Source: Actinomycetota bacterium
GTDB taxonomy: Bacteria; Actinomycetota; Acidimicrobiia; Acidimicrobiales; Ilumatobacteraceae
Direction of reading: 5' to 3'
Length of the DNA: 64,000 nt
Assembly: GCA_030645495.1 (NCBI GenBank)
Contig: JAUSLV010000026.1
Location: 186,001 to 250,000, forward strand
The position numbers and the translations under genes are program-made. The notes below the pieces were generated by a model. That model worked only from the letters and a program-made list of their open reading frames with translations. It made no database searches and was not told where the DNA came from. This document shows positions 17,325 through 25,795 of the stretch, piece after piece (position 1 is the first letter of the stretch; each line of letters begins with the position of its first letter).

Positions 17325-18299
17325 ATGACACGACTCCGGGCGTACACGCGCCGGGTGCGCAGCGAAGGCTTCACACCCACCGAGTTCCTCTCCATCTGCA
17401 TCGGGGCGCTGTTCCTGCTCAGCATCATCGTGGTGAGCGGCGGGGTGGTGCGGCTCACCGGCTCCGGTCTCGGCTGCACCGACTGGCCGAACTGCAACGA
17501 ATCGAACCTCGTCAGCGTGTCGAACAAGCACTCGGCGATCGAACAGATCAACCGCTTCTTCACGTTCGTGGTGTGCATCGGCGTGGCCCTCGCAGCGATC
17601 GCGGCGTGGTACCGCCGGCCGCGGCGCCGCGACCTGCTGGGCCTGTCGCTGGTGATGCTCATCGGCGTGCCGGCGCAGGGCATTGTCGGGGCGATCGTCG
17701 TCTGGACCGACGTCAACCCGTTCGCCGTGCAGTGGCACATGATCCTGTCCCTCGTGCTGATCTGGACCGCCGTCGTGATGATCGTGCGCTCGCGCCAGCC
17801 CGACCGCGGCGAGCGTGTCGCCGCAGTGGTGCCCCGCATTCGCCGCCGCGTGCGCCTGCTCGCCGTCTGGACCGGCCTTGCGCTCGTCGCCGGCTCGTTC
17901 GTCACCGGTACTGGCCCGCACGCCGGCGATGAGGAGGCCAAGCGCTTCTTCGGCACGGCCAAGGACATCGACGGCGAGGCGCTGGTATGGGTCACCCGCA
18001 CCCACGCCGCTGTGGTGTGGGTCACCGTCTTGATCGCGCTCTCGCTGCTGTGGTCGTTGCGTAAACTGGCCCACGACCGCGAGGTGCTCGATGCCCCGCT
18101 CACGGCATGGATGGTCACTGCGATCGCGCAAGGTGCGCTCGGCTACATCCAGTACGCCGCCGGCCTGCCGGTGGGTGTGGTGGCCGCACACTTGGCCGGG
18201 GCCGCCACGCTCACCGGCTGCACTGCCTGGCTGTGGTGCAGCACCAGCAAGGTTGTCGCGACCGCCGAGGACATGATCGACGCCGTGCTCGGCGGCTGA
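17325..18299 (+). CDS. ctaA: heme A synthase (COX15/CtaA)
   Basis: A 324-residue polytopic membrane enzyme that oxidises the C8 methyl of heme O to heme A for aa3-type cytochrome oxidase. Landmarks are VVRLTGSGLGCTDWPNCNES with the paired extracytoplasmic cysteines, the first-half histidine VQWHMILSL, and second-half THAAVVWV and VAAHLAGAATLTGC. The first heme-ligand position reads EQINRF, with Asn where Bacillus CtaA has His, as I recall for actinobacterial homologues too. Eight hydrophobic segments are visible. Expression is probably leaderless. No ctaB or oxidase genes are in the window. Confidence 0.92.
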   Translation: MTRLRAYTRRVRSEGFTPTEFLSICIGALFLLSIIVVSGGVVRLTGSGLGCTDWPNCNESNLVSVSNKHSAIEQINRFFTFVVCIGVALAAIAAWYRRPRRRDLLGLSLVMLIGVPAQGIVGAIVVWTDVNPFAVQWHMILSLVLIWTAVVMIVRSRQPDRGERVAAVVPRIRRRVRLLAVWTGLALVAGSFVTGTGPHAGDEEAKRFFGTAKDIDGEALVWVTRTHAAVVWVTVLIALSLLWSLRKLAHDREVLDAPLTAWMVTAIAQGALGYIQYAAGLPVGVVAAHLAGAATLTGCTAWLWCSTSKVVATAEDMIDAVLGG

Positions 18300-18319
18300 A
18301 GGCTGTCGATCGCGCCGTC

Positions 18320-19099
18320 TCAGTGGAGGCCGCGCGCGGGGTCGCCCGTCGCTCCGCCGGCAGTGATCACCAGGCCCACCAGCACCAACCCGATGCCCAC
18401 CCAGCCGGCGGCGCGGATGCCCTCGTGCACCACGACCGCGCCGAGCACTGCAGCGGTGATCGGTTCCAGGAGCGTGAGGGTGATCACCGTTGGTGCGTGC
18501 AGGTGGCGGAGCGCGAACCCGTAGAGCGTGTAGGCCACGCCGACGGTGACCACGCCGAGGTACAGCGCGATCCACCAGCCGCCGCCGTCGGCCACCCAGC
18601 CTGGTGAATGGGTCGCCAGCAGGGGAGCGAGCAGCAGCGCGCCACCGCAGAACATTGCCGCCATGCTCGCAGTGCTGTCATGGCCGGCATCGATCTGCCG
18701 CTTGCCCACCGTGGCGAACACCGCCCACCCGAGCCCGGCGCACACGGCCAGCACGATCCCCACGGGGTCAGCTGCTGTCGAGCGACCGGCGAGCCCGAGC
18801 AAGGCGACTCCAGCCACGCTGACGCCGGTGCCCAACAGCCATGCTCGCGACGGCGCGCGCCGATCGAGCACTGCGGCCAGCAACCCGCCGAGCACCGGGC
18901 CGGAACCGATCGTGGCCACCGTGCCCACGGCCACCCCCGTGCGATCGACTGCGAGGAAGTAGCACAGCTGGAACACGGCCACACCAACCGCCCCGACGAT
19001 GGTGGAACCCAGCCGCCACGGCCCCCACGCCGTGCGGCCGCCCCGAGCGGCCACGGCGAGCAGCGTCGCCCCGCCCACCAACAGCCGCAACGATCCCAC
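18320..19099 (-). CDS. EamA/DMT family transporter (true start probably upstream)
   Basis: From the first canonical start (GTG 19099) the protein is 259 residues with nine hydrophobic segments in two EamA repeats (RTGVAVGTVATIGSGPVLGG in the first, LHAPTVITLTLLEPITAAVLG in the second). These transporters export or import small metabolites in a ten-helix fold. The missing first helix is present upstream in the same frame: AVAAVLASAALFGTTGTVLV is encoded at about 19130-19189. There is no ATG, GTG or TTG between it and the in-frame stop at 19286-19288. It follows livF on the same strand and may be its operon partner. Confidence 0.75.
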   Translation of the reverse strand: MGSLRLLVGGATLLAVAARGGRTAWGPWRLGSTIVGAVGVAVFQLCYFLAVDRTGVAVGTVATIGSGPVLGGLLAAVLDRRAPSRAWLLGTGVSVAGVALLGLAGRSTAADPVGIVLAVCAGLGWAVFATVGKRQIDAGHDSTASMAAMFCGGALLLAPLLATHSPGWVADGGGWWIALYLGVVTVGVAYTLYGFALRHLHAPTVITLTLLEPITAAVLGAVVVHEGIRAAGWVGIGLVLVGLVITAGGATGDPARGLH

Positions 19100-19217
19100 A
19101 GAGTACGCGTTCGCGCTGCCAGGAGCGTTGACGAGGACGGTTCCGGTGGTGCCGAACAGCGCGGCGGAGGCCAGGACGGCGGCGACGGCCGGGCCGCTGC
19201 CCGACCGCCGTGAAACG

Positions 19218-19934
19218 TCAGGCGCCGCCGAGGTAGGCAGCTCGCACCGCAGGGTCGGTGAGCAGCTTCGAGGCCTCGTCGGTCTTCACGACGTGGCCGG
19301 TTTCGAGCACGTAGGCGCGGTGGGCACGGCGCAAGGCCTGTGCGGCGTTCTGCTCGACCAACAGCACCGTGGTGCCTTGCCGGTTGATCTCGGTGATGAT
19401 GTCGAAGATCTGCGTGATCAGCATCGGGGCGAGGCCCATCGACGGTTCGTCGAGCAGCAGCACTCGCGGACGGCTCATCAGCGCGCGACCGATGGTGAGC
19501 ATCTGCTGCTCGCCACCCGACATCGAGCCGCCGGCCTGCGACTTCCGTTCAGCCAGGCGGGGGAACAGCTCGAACACCCGGTCGAGGTCGGCCTTGTGCG
19601 CCGAACTCTTCCGATCCTTGCGGGTCCAGCAGCCCATGTCGAGGTTCTCGAGCACGGACATACCCGGAAAGATGCCGCGGCCCTCGGGTGCCTGACAGAT
19701 GCCGAGTTCGGTGCGCTTGTGGGCCGGCATCTTGGTGATGTCCTGCCCGTCGAACACGATCGAACCCTTGGCCACGGGGCGCAGGCCCGACACCGTCTTC
19801 AGCGTGGTGCTCTTGCCGGCGCCGTTGGCGCCGATGAGGGTGACGATCTCGCCCTCACCGACCGTGAACGAGATGCCCTTGATGGCCTGGATGCGGCCGT
19901 AGTACACGTGCAGGTCGGTGACCTCAAGCAACAT
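19218..19934 (-). CDS. livF: branched-chain amino acid ABC transporter ATPase LivF
   Basis: A 238-residue ABC ATPase. Walker A is GANGAGKST, the signature motif is SMSGGEQQML, Walker B is VLLLDEPSMGLAP and the switch region follows as VLLVEQN. The sequence LLEVTDLHVYYGRIQAIKGIS and the APEGRGIFPGMSV block identify the LivF branch. It powers uptake through LivHM with LivG. The ATG at 19934 is chosen over an upstream TTG because GGAGG lies six bases before it. It overlaps the livG stop by 11 bases. Confidence 0.93.
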   Translation of the reverse strand: MLLEVTDLHVYYGRIQAIKGISFTVGEGEIVTLIGANGAGKSTTLKTVSGLRPVAKGSIVFDGQDITKMPAHKRTELGICQAPEGRGIFPGMSVLENLDMGCWTRKDRKSSAHKADLDRVFELFPRLAERKSQAGGSMSGGEQQMLTIGRALMSRPRVLLLDEPSMGLAPMLITQIFDIITEINRQGTTVLLVEQNAAQALRRAHRAYVLETGHVVKTDEASKLLTDPAVRAAYLGGA

Positions 19935-20703
19935 CGGAGGCCTCCCCAAGGTAGGCGGCGATCACGTCGGGGTTGTTGCGCACCTCTGCCGGCGAGCCCT
20001 CGGCGATCTTGCGGCCGAAGTCGAGCACGATGATCCGGTCGGTGACGCCCATCACCAGGTTCATGTCGTGCTCGATGAGCAGCACGGTGTATCCCTGGTC
20101 GCGAATTGTGCGGATCAGGCCCATCAGCTCGACCTTCTCGGCCGGGTTGAAGCCGGCCGCCGGTTCGTCGAGACACAGCAGCTTCGGTCCGGTGGCGAGC
20201 GCACGGGCGATCTCCAAGCGGCGCTGGTACCCGTAGGGCAGGTTCTTCGCAGCATCCTGGGCGCGGTCGGCGATGCCCATGAACGTGAGCAACTCCATCG
20301 CCCGCGCGGTGTGCGCCTTCTCTTCGCGGCGCTGGCGCGGCAGGCGCAGCATCGCCCCCACCACGCTGGTGCGGCTATGGGCGTCGCAGCCCACGATCAC
20401 GTTCTCGAGCGCGGTCATCTCCGGGAACAGGCGGATGTTCTGGAACGTGCGCGCGATGCCCATGCGGGTGATCTTGTGCCGATCCAGCTTGGCCAGCGTC
20501 TTGCCGTCGAAGCGCACGGTGCCCTCCGTGGCCTGGTACACGCCAGTCATCACGTTGAAGCACGTCGTCTTGCCGGCGCCGTTGGGGCCGATCAACCCGA
20601 GGATCTCGCCCGGCTGGATGGCGAAGCTGACGTCGCCCAAGGCGGTGAGACCACCGAACTGCATGGTGACAGCGTCGAGCTCAAGCAGGGGTTGCTGCAC
20701 CAT
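19924..20703 (-). CDS. livG: branched-chain amino acid ABC transporter ATPase LivG
   Basis: A 259-residue ABC ATPase starting MVQQPLLELDAVTMQFGG. Walker A is GPNGAGKTT and Walker B is LLCLDEPAAGFNP. The signature loop reads LPYGYQRRLEIARAL, which is the usual LivG variant of the LSGGQ motif. The FQNIRLFPEMTALENVIVG block is LivG-specific. The start has a very strong Shine-Dalgarno (GGAAGGAGGAG, three bases before ATG). The first 23 bases overlap the end of livM. It pairs with LivF to energise the permease. Confidence 0.94.
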   Translation of the reverse strand: MVQQPLLELDAVTMQFGGLTALGDVSFAIQPGEILGLIGPNGAGKTTCFNVMTGVYQATEGTVRFDGKTLAKLDRHKITRMGIARTFQNIRLFPEMTALENVIVGCDAHSRTSVVGAMLRLPRQRREEKAHTARAMELLTFMGIADRAQDAAKNLPYGYQRRLEIARALATGPKLLCLDEPAAGFNPAEKVELMGLIRTIRDQGYTVLLIEHDMNLVMGVTDRIIVLDFGRKIAEGSPAEVRNNPDVIAAYLGEASDVA

Positions 20704-21871
20704 GAGCTCCTCCTTCCAGGTCGGGGTCGCCTTCGCGGACGTCTTCGAATGGGGGTGGTGCGGCACCGGGTGGGTCGCCACGTCGCCCGTGTTGACGGCG
20801 GGGCAGCAGGCCCTGCGGGCGGAAGATCATCAGCACCACGAGCACCACACCGAACCAGAAGTAGCGACTGGAGTTGAGGAAGCGGAAGCGCTCGGGTAAA
20901 TAGCTGACGACGATGGCACCGATGACGACACCAGGCATGTTGCCGGGGCCGCCGAGCACCACTGCGGCGAGGAAGAGGATCGAGATCTTCAGCAGGAACA
21001 AGTCGGGGGCCACGTAGTTGCCCTTGGAGGCGAACAGGCCACCGGCGAGGCCGCCGACACCGGCGCCGATGGCGAAGGCCCACAGCTTGAACTTGAACGT
21101 GGGCACGCCCATCAGTTCGGCGGCGTCCTCATCCTCGCGAATGGCGGTCCAGGCGCGACCGACTCGACTGCGCTCGATGCGCCCGAGGAAGAAGTAGACG
21201 ATGATCGCGATGGTGAGGCCGAGCCAGTAGAAGCTGCGACTGTCGAGCACGCCGAACTCGATCGGCCCGATCTTGGGCGGGGCTTTGATGTCGCTGAAGC
21301 CCTGTTTGGCACCGAGCCAGTCGAGCCGCTCGGCCAACAGCCGGATGATCTCGCCGAAGCCCAGCGTGACGATCGCCAGATAGTCGCCGCGCAGCCGCAG
21401 CGTGGGTGCCCCGAGCAATACGCCCGACAGCATCGACACGATGACGGCGATCGGCATGCAGATCAGCCAGGGCAAGTTGGCGTGCGCTGAGCCGACGACG
21501 GCGACGGTGTAGGCACCAACCGCGTAGAAGCCCACGTAGCCGAGGTCGAGGAGGCCCGCCATGCCGACCACGACATTGAGGCCGAGGGCGACGATGACGT
21601 ACACGACGACCGGTGCCGCGAGGACGGAGACGAAGTCGGCCTTGGGTGTCTTGAGGAATTCGATCTCGAGCACAGGGAGGAAGTAAAGGAACGCGAGGCC
21701 GAGCAACCCGACGAGCAGGCGAAACGGCCTTGGGATCAGGTGCCACTTGGCGAAGAATGCGCGGCGGGAGTCGGCGGCTGCCGACATGCGCTCGCCGAAC
21801 ACCAGCTTGGCGGCAGCGGTGGGGGGCGGCGTCGGCGGCAGGTCATCGCCGGGACGGTACTGATCGCTCAT
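20681..21871 (-). CDS. livM: branched-chain amino acid ABC transporter permease LivM
   Basis: A 396-residue permease. A hydrophilic N-terminus of about 55 residues precedes nine or ten membrane segments. LivM landmarks include GLNVVVGMAGLLDLGYVGFYAVGAY, the RLRGDYLAIVTLGFGEIIRL cytoplasmic loop and the GRAWTAIREDEDAAELMGVP coupling region. The C-terminal tail is long and charged, rich in Gly/Pro/Asp. Its ATG overlaps the livH stop (ATGA), so it is translationally coupled to livH. It forms the transmembrane pore with LivH. Confidence 0.93.
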   Translation of the reverse strand: MSDQYRPGDDLPPTPPPTAAAKLVFGERMSAAADSRRAFFAKWHLIPRPFRLLVGLLGLAFLYFLPVLEIEFLKTPKADFVSVLAAPVVVYVIVALGLNVVVGMAGLLDLGYVGFYAVGAYTVAVVGSAHANLPWLICMPIAVIVSMLSGVLLGAPTLRLRGDYLAIVTLGFGEIIRLLAERLDWLGAKQGFSDIKAPPKIGPIEFGVLDSRSFYWLGLTIAIIVYFFLGRIERSRVGRAWTAIREDEDAAELMGVPTFKFKLWAFAIGAGVGGLAGGLFASKGNYVAPDLFLLKISILFLAAVVLGGPGNMPGVVIGAIVVSYLPERFRFLNSSRYFWFGVVLVVLMIFRPQGLLPRRQHGRRGDPPGAAPPPFEDVREGDPDLEGGAHGAATPA

Positions 21872-22845
21872 GCCTTGCTCCTGCCCATGGATTCGCCGAG
21901 CAGGCCGGTGGGCCGGAGGACCAGCACGAGCACCAGCACCACGAACGCGGTGACCGAACCCATCTTCTGATTCGACTGGAACAAACTGGTGCCCCAGTTC
22001 TCGATGATGCCCAACATCAGACCACCGAGCAGGGCGCCCTTGATGTTGCCGATGCCACCGAGCACGGCGGCAGTGAAGGCCTTCACGCCGAGTTCGAAGC
22101 CCAGCGAATAGCGGGCAGTGCCGTTGTACAACTCGAAGAAGAACGCTGCTGCGCCGGCCATCACGCCGCCGACGAGGAACGTGACGAGGATGATCATGTC
22201 GACGTTGACGCCCATCAGCTTGGCCGTCTCCATGTCTTGGGCGACGGCGCGGATGCCGCGGCCGGTGCGGCTGCGGTTCACGAACAGCACCAGGATGCCC
22301 ATCATGATCAGCGAGCCGACGACGATGATCAGGTGATCGTTGCGCACGTCGGCGCCGAAAATGCTGAACAGCTTCTGCTTCTCGAACACGCGGGGCAGCT
22401 TGTACTCCTCGCGGTGCTTGGGGCCCCATTCGCCCACCGCTTCGGACATCGCGAAGCTGGCGCCGATGGCGGAGATGAGGAATACGAGGCGGGGGGCATT
22501 GCGTTTGCGGAGGGGACGGTACGCCACTCGTTCGAGCACCACTGCCGACACGGCGCCGATGATCATCGAGACGAGCAGGCAGAAGGCCAGCACGCCGATC
22601 AGCACGAGGCCCGTCTTGTACGGGTATTGGCGATCGATGGTGAGGTCGGGGATGCCGAGCAGGTCGATGGCGAGGAACGACCCGAACGCCGAGAACATGA
22701 AGACCTCGGAGTTGGCGAAGTTGATGAGGCGCAGCACGCCGTAGACGAGCGTGTAGCCCAGCGCGATGAGCGCGTACACAGATCCGAGCACCAAGCCACT
22801 CACGGTGGACGGCCAGAACTGGTTGACGAAGGAGTCGAAGGTCAA
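21868..22845 (-). CDS. livH: branched-chain amino acid ABC transporter permease LivH
   Basis: A 325-residue permease with eight hydrophobic segments. Landmarks are GLVLGSVYALIALGYTLVYGVLRLINFANSE in the first two helices and GRGIRAVAQDMETAKLMGVN, the ATPase-coupling loop. C-terminal FTAAVLGGIGNIKGALLGG is typical of LivH. The start is a TTG (22845) with a G-rich Shine-Dalgarno five bases upstream. The gene is separated from livJ by 125 bases containing a strong hairpin, so expression is probably lower than that of the binding protein. Confidence 0.92.
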   Translation of the reverse strand: MTFDSFVNQFWPSTVSGLVLGSVYALIALGYTLVYGVLRLINFANSEVFMFSAFGSFLAIDLLGIPDLTIDRQYPYKTGLVLIGVLAFCLLVSMIIGAVSAVVLERVAYRPLRKRNAPRLVFLISAIGASFAMSEAVGEWGPKHREEYKLPRVFEKQKLFSIFGADVRNDHLIIVVGSLIMMGILVLFVNRSRTGRGIRAVAQDMETAKLMGVNVDMIILVTFLVGGVMAGAAAFFFELYNGTARYSLGFELGVKAFTAAVLGGIGNIKGALLGGLMLGIIENWGTSLFQSNQKMGSVTAFVVLVLVLVLRPTGLLGESMGRSKA

Positions 22846-22916
22846 GTGTTCCCCCCGGAACGCTGGTTGCAGGTGGCGCCGATCATAGGTGAACGGACAC
22901 CGGAGTCCGGAACGAG

Positions 22917-22949
22917 GAAGGGGCCGGGGCGAAGCGCCCCGACCCCTTC
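22917..22949 (-). terminator. hairpin between livJ and livH
   Basis: On the transcribed strand two 15-base arms (GAAGGGGTCGGGGCG and CGCCCCGGCCCCTTC) pair almost perfectly around a three-base loop, just after the livJ stop. No T-run follows. It may be a factor-dependent or partial terminator, or an mRNA-stabilising 3' end for the binding-protein message. Confidence 0.6.
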
Positions 22950-22970
22950 GTTCGAATCAGCAGAGCTGGA

Positions 22971-24131
22971 TCAGATCAGGCCCTTGGCCACGATCTCGCC
23001 ACTCTCGACGATGTAGTAGTACACGGCGTCGCCCTCGGGCTCACCGGTCGCGTCGAACTTGATCTGCTTGGTGATGCCGGGGGCGTCGTAGGCCGACACG
23101 AAGGCGGCGAGCGCCTCGCGGGTGACGTTGCCAGCAGCGATGCCAGCGAGGAACACCTTGGCGCAGTCGTACGCCTCGGGCGAGTACAGGGCCGGATCGG
23201 TGCCGTACTCGGCGTTGAACGCTGCCTGGAACTCGGCGTTGACGTCGGCCGGGGCGCCGGTGGCGGTGAGGTACGCGCCCTCAGCAGCCGGGCCGGCGTT
23301 GTCGACGAACGCCTTGTCGAGGGTGCCGTCGCCCGACACGAACGTGGCCTCGAGGCCTGCGTCACGCATCTGCTGGACGAGCTTGGCAGCCTCGGCGTAG
23401 TAGCCACCGAAGAACACGGTGTCGACGCCGGCGGTCTTCATCGCCTCGATGGCGGCCGAGTAGTCGGCAGCAGCGGGGTCGATCTGCGCATCAGCGACAT
23501 CGAGGTCGCCCAGGCCCGAACGGACCGAGTCGGCGAGACCCTTGCCGTACTCCGACGCATCGTCGATGACGCCGACCTTGGTGGCGCCGACGGTGTCCTT
23601 GATCATCTTGACGACGCCAGGAGCCTGCTTGTCGTCGTTCGCGAGGATGCGGTGGAACGTCGTCCAGCCGTTGGTCGACAGCAGGGCGTTGGTGGCGCCA
23701 GGCGTGATCATCGGGAGGCCGGCTTCTTCGAACTTCGGCATGGTGGCCTTGGTCTCACCCGAGAAACCGGGGCCGATGAGGCCGACGATGGTCGCGTCGT
23801 TCACGATCTGGTCGGCGAGGGGCGTGGCCTGAGCCGGGTCGCCCTGCGAGTCGTACGAGGTGTCGAACTCGACCTGGCAGTCCGGGTTGGCAGCGTTGAA
23901 CTCGTCGATGGCGAGCTGAGCGCCATTGACCATGTTCGTGCCGAGGGCGCCATTGGGGCCCGAAAGGGCGCCGATGAAGGCGAGCTTGACGCCGTCGCAG
24001 ACGACGCCTTCGCCGGCAGCTGCGGACGTGGTGGTGTCTTCCGACTTCTTGTCATCATCGCCGCAAGCCGCAACCAGGATGGATGCGGTGGCGAGCAATG
24101 CGCCCAAACGGCGCACTGTGGATTTCTGCAT
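22971..24131 (-). CDS. livJ: branched-chain amino acid ABC transporter substrate-binding lipoprotein
   Basis: A 386-residue periplasmic-binding-type lipoprotein. The signal peptide ends in the lipobox LVAACGDDDKK at about residue 24. It is followed by the type I binding fold (VKLAFIGALSGPNGALG, DQIVNDATIVGLIGPGFSGET, VGVIDDASEYGKGLADSV, VDTVFFGGYYAEAAKLVQQM). Ligand may be a branched-chain or other amino acid, or an amide; it cannot be fixed from sequence. The start MQKSTVRR has Shine-Dalgarno AAGGGGGAG six bases before ATG. A well-spaced promoter lies upstream. It heads the liv operon. Confidence 0.93.
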   Translation of the reverse strand: MQKSTVRRLGALLATASILVAACGDDDKKSEDTTTSAAAGEGVVCDGVKLAFIGALSGPNGALGTNMVNGAQLAIDEFNAANPDCQVEFDTSYDSQGDPAQATPLADQIVNDATIVGLIGPGFSGETKATMPKFEEAGLPMITPGATNALLSTNGWTTFHRILANDDKQAPGVVKMIKDTVGATKVGVIDDASEYGKGLADSVRSGLGDLDVADAQIDPAAADYSAAIEAMKTAGVDTVFFGGYYAEAAKLVQQMRDAGLEATFVSGDGTLDKAFVDNAGPAAEGAYLTATGAPADVNAEFQAAFNAEYGTDPALYSPEAYDCAKVFLAGIAAGNVTREALAAFVSAYDAPGITKQIKFDATGEPEGDAVYYYIVESGEIVAKGLI

Positions 24132-24192
24132 GTGATTCTCCCCCTTGGAGTCGGAGCCACGGAATGTGGCACCGATGTGATGCGAGGCCGTG

Positions 24193-24221
24193 AGCATAGG
24201 CGGTCGTGCACACGGTCACAA
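24193..24221 (-). promoter_or_regulatory. sigma-70-like promoter of livJ
   Basis: On the minus strand TTGTGA (24216-24221) and TATGCT (24193-24198) are separated by exactly 17 bases. This is the best housekeeping promoter in the window. Transcription would start near 24186, giving a leader of about 55 bases that contains the livJ Shine-Dalgarno. Confidence 0.7.
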
Positions 24222-24267
24222 GCACCTGTGCCGTGTTGGAGATGTCGGGAGGGATACGGTTCGGTGC

Positions 24268-25092
24268 ATGACCAGCCATGCCCCGCAGGCGACGGACGAG
24301 GTGCTGTACTCGGTCGCCGATCACATCGCCACCATCACCCTCAATGCGCCGGAGCGGATGAACACCATCTCCGGCGTGATGCTCGACCAACTTGCCGAGC
24401 GGCTGTTGCAGGCCGACCGCGACCCCGACGCGCGAGTGATCGTGCTCACCGGGGCGGGGCGGGCCTTCTGCGCAGGCCTCGACATGGCCGCACAGATGAA
24501 CGCTCCGAAGGGTTCGCTCGGCGGGCTGAGCAGCGATGGAGGTGCCGCGTTCGAGCTCGACCTGCGCAGCACCCCGCCCACCGTGCTGCACAACCTCGAC
24601 ACGCCGACGATCTGCGCGCTCAACGGCGGTGCGGCCGGCTACGGACTCGACATCGCGCTCGGCTGCGACATTCGCGTCGCCTCGGCCTCGGCGAAGTTGA
24701 ACCCGGGTTTCGCCAAGCGCGGCATCCTGCCCGAGAGTGGCGGCACGTGGCTGCTGCCGCGAATGGTCGGGTACGCACGTGCGGCCGAGATCGCGTTCAC
24801 CGGGCGCACGCTCACGGCAGCGCAGGCCGAAGAGCTGGGGCTGGTGAACCATGTGGTGACCGACGACGAGTTCGCAGCCGCCGTGCGCGATCTCGCCGCC
24901 GAGATCGCCGCCAATGCCCCGCTGGCAGTGCGGGCGATCAAACGGATGATGCGCGCCGCCGAGACCGAGACGTTCGACCAGAACGTGCACCACGTGTTCC
25001 TGCAGTTGCTGCCGTTGCTGCGTACCGACGACTTCCGCGAAGCCGTCACCGCGTACATGGAGAAGCGCACTCCCACGTTCACCGGCAAGTGA
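24268..25092 (+). CDS. enoyl-CoA hydratase/isomerase family protein
   Basis: A 274-residue crotonase-fold protein. Landmarks are NAPERMNTISGVMLDQLAERL, the oxyanion hole GRAFCAGLDMAAQM and NGGAAGYGLDIALGCDIRVA, and a C-terminal PLAVRAIKRMMRAAET helix. The hydratase glutamate region reads FAKRGILPESGGTWLLPRMVG, the wording of classical EchA-type enzymes, so acyl-CoA hydration is likely. The start MTSHAPQ is used because upstream in-frame codons run into the livJ promoter. It is followed 28 bases later by a nitroreductase. Confidence 0.88.
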   Translation: MTSHAPQATDEVLYSVADHIATITLNAPERMNTISGVMLDQLAERLLQADRDPDARVIVLTGAGRAFCAGLDMAAQMNAPKGSLGGLSSDGGAAFELDLRSTPPTVLHNLDTPTICALNGGAAGYGLDIALGCDIRVASASAKLNPGFAKRGILPESGGTWLLPRMVGYARAAEIAFTGRTLTAAQAEELGLVNHVVTDDEFAAAVRDLAAEIAANAPLAVRAIKRMMRAAETETFDQNVHHVFLQLLPLLRTDDFREAVTAYMEKRTPTFTGK

Positions 25093-25120
25093 TCTCGGTG
25101 CCGCTCGCGGGGGTCATCGC

Positions 25121-25795
25121 ATGACAGGACTGCTCGATGGGCTGGCCACTACCCGCACGATCCGCCGCTACACCGACGAACCCGTCCACGAGCGCGATCT
25201 CGCCCGCATCCTGTGGCATGCGACGCGGGCACCCAGCGGCAGCAACCGCCAGCCGGTGCGCTACCTGGTGCTGCGCGACGGGCCGGCGGCGCTGCAGGCG
25301 CGTGCTGCGCTGGGTCGCGCCGCTCGCAGCGCATGGACGGCGAAGGAGCAGGCCGACGGCTACGGCCGAGGCAGCGGCGAGATCGCCGACTCGCCCAAGG
25401 CGCGGATGGCGGCCACGATGCGCCATTACGTCGATCACTTCCACGAAGCACCGGTGATCGTGCTGGTGTGCCTGGCCCGCTACCGCGAGCCGAACCCGTA
25501 CGAGGGTGCGTCGGTCTACCCCGCGGTGCAGAACCTGCTGCTCGCTGCACGCGGTCTGGGTTATGGCGGTGCCGTCACGATGTGGCACTTGCCCGTCGAG
25601 CAGGAACTCCGCGACGTGTTGGGAGCTCCCGCCGAGGTGGCGCTGTCGGCGTGCATCACGCTCGGCCGGCCAGTGGGGCAGCACGGCCCGGTTCGCCGCC
25701 GACGGCTGCGCGAGGTGGTGTTCGAGGATCGCTGGGAGGCGAACGCCGAGTGGGCCACCGACCCCGACGGTGCCGCCTTCACGGCCTGGAGATGA
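25121..25795 (+). CDS. nitroreductase family protein
   Basis: A 224-residue nitroreductase-fold protein. Landmarks are ATTRTIRRYTDEPVHERDLARIL, ATRAPSGSNRQPVRYLVLRD (FMN phosphate loop) and ASVYPAVQNLLLAARGLGYGG. An insert of about 30 residues (TAKEQADGYGRGSGEIADSP) lies between helices. This resembles actinobacterial nitroreductases associated with acyl-CoA metabolism; the substrate is unknown. It is downstream of a crotonase and overlaps the J-domain gene in an ATGA junction, so all three are probably one transcript. Confidence 0.86.
   Translation: MTGLLDGLATTRTIRRYTDEPVHERDLARILWHATRAPSGSNRQPVRYLVLRDGPAALQARAALGRAARSAWTAKEQADGYGRGSGEIADSPKARMAATMRHYVDHFHEAPVIVLVCLARYREPNPYEGASVYPAVQNLLLAARGLGYGGAVTMWHLPVEQELRDVLGAPAEVALSACITLGRPVGQHGPVRRRRLREVVFEDRWEANAEWATDPDGAAFTAWR

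Noticed and set aside
17540-17570. Asn in place of the first heme-ligand His in CtaA (EQINRF)
   Set aside because: Actinobacterial heme A synthases as I recall them carry Asn at this position, so it is probably normal rather than a defect.
18600-19213. Plus-strand open frames of about 140-200 codons opposite the EamA gene
   Set aside because: High Gln/His/Arg content typical of antisense shadows in GC-rich genes; the minus strand has clear membrane periodicity.
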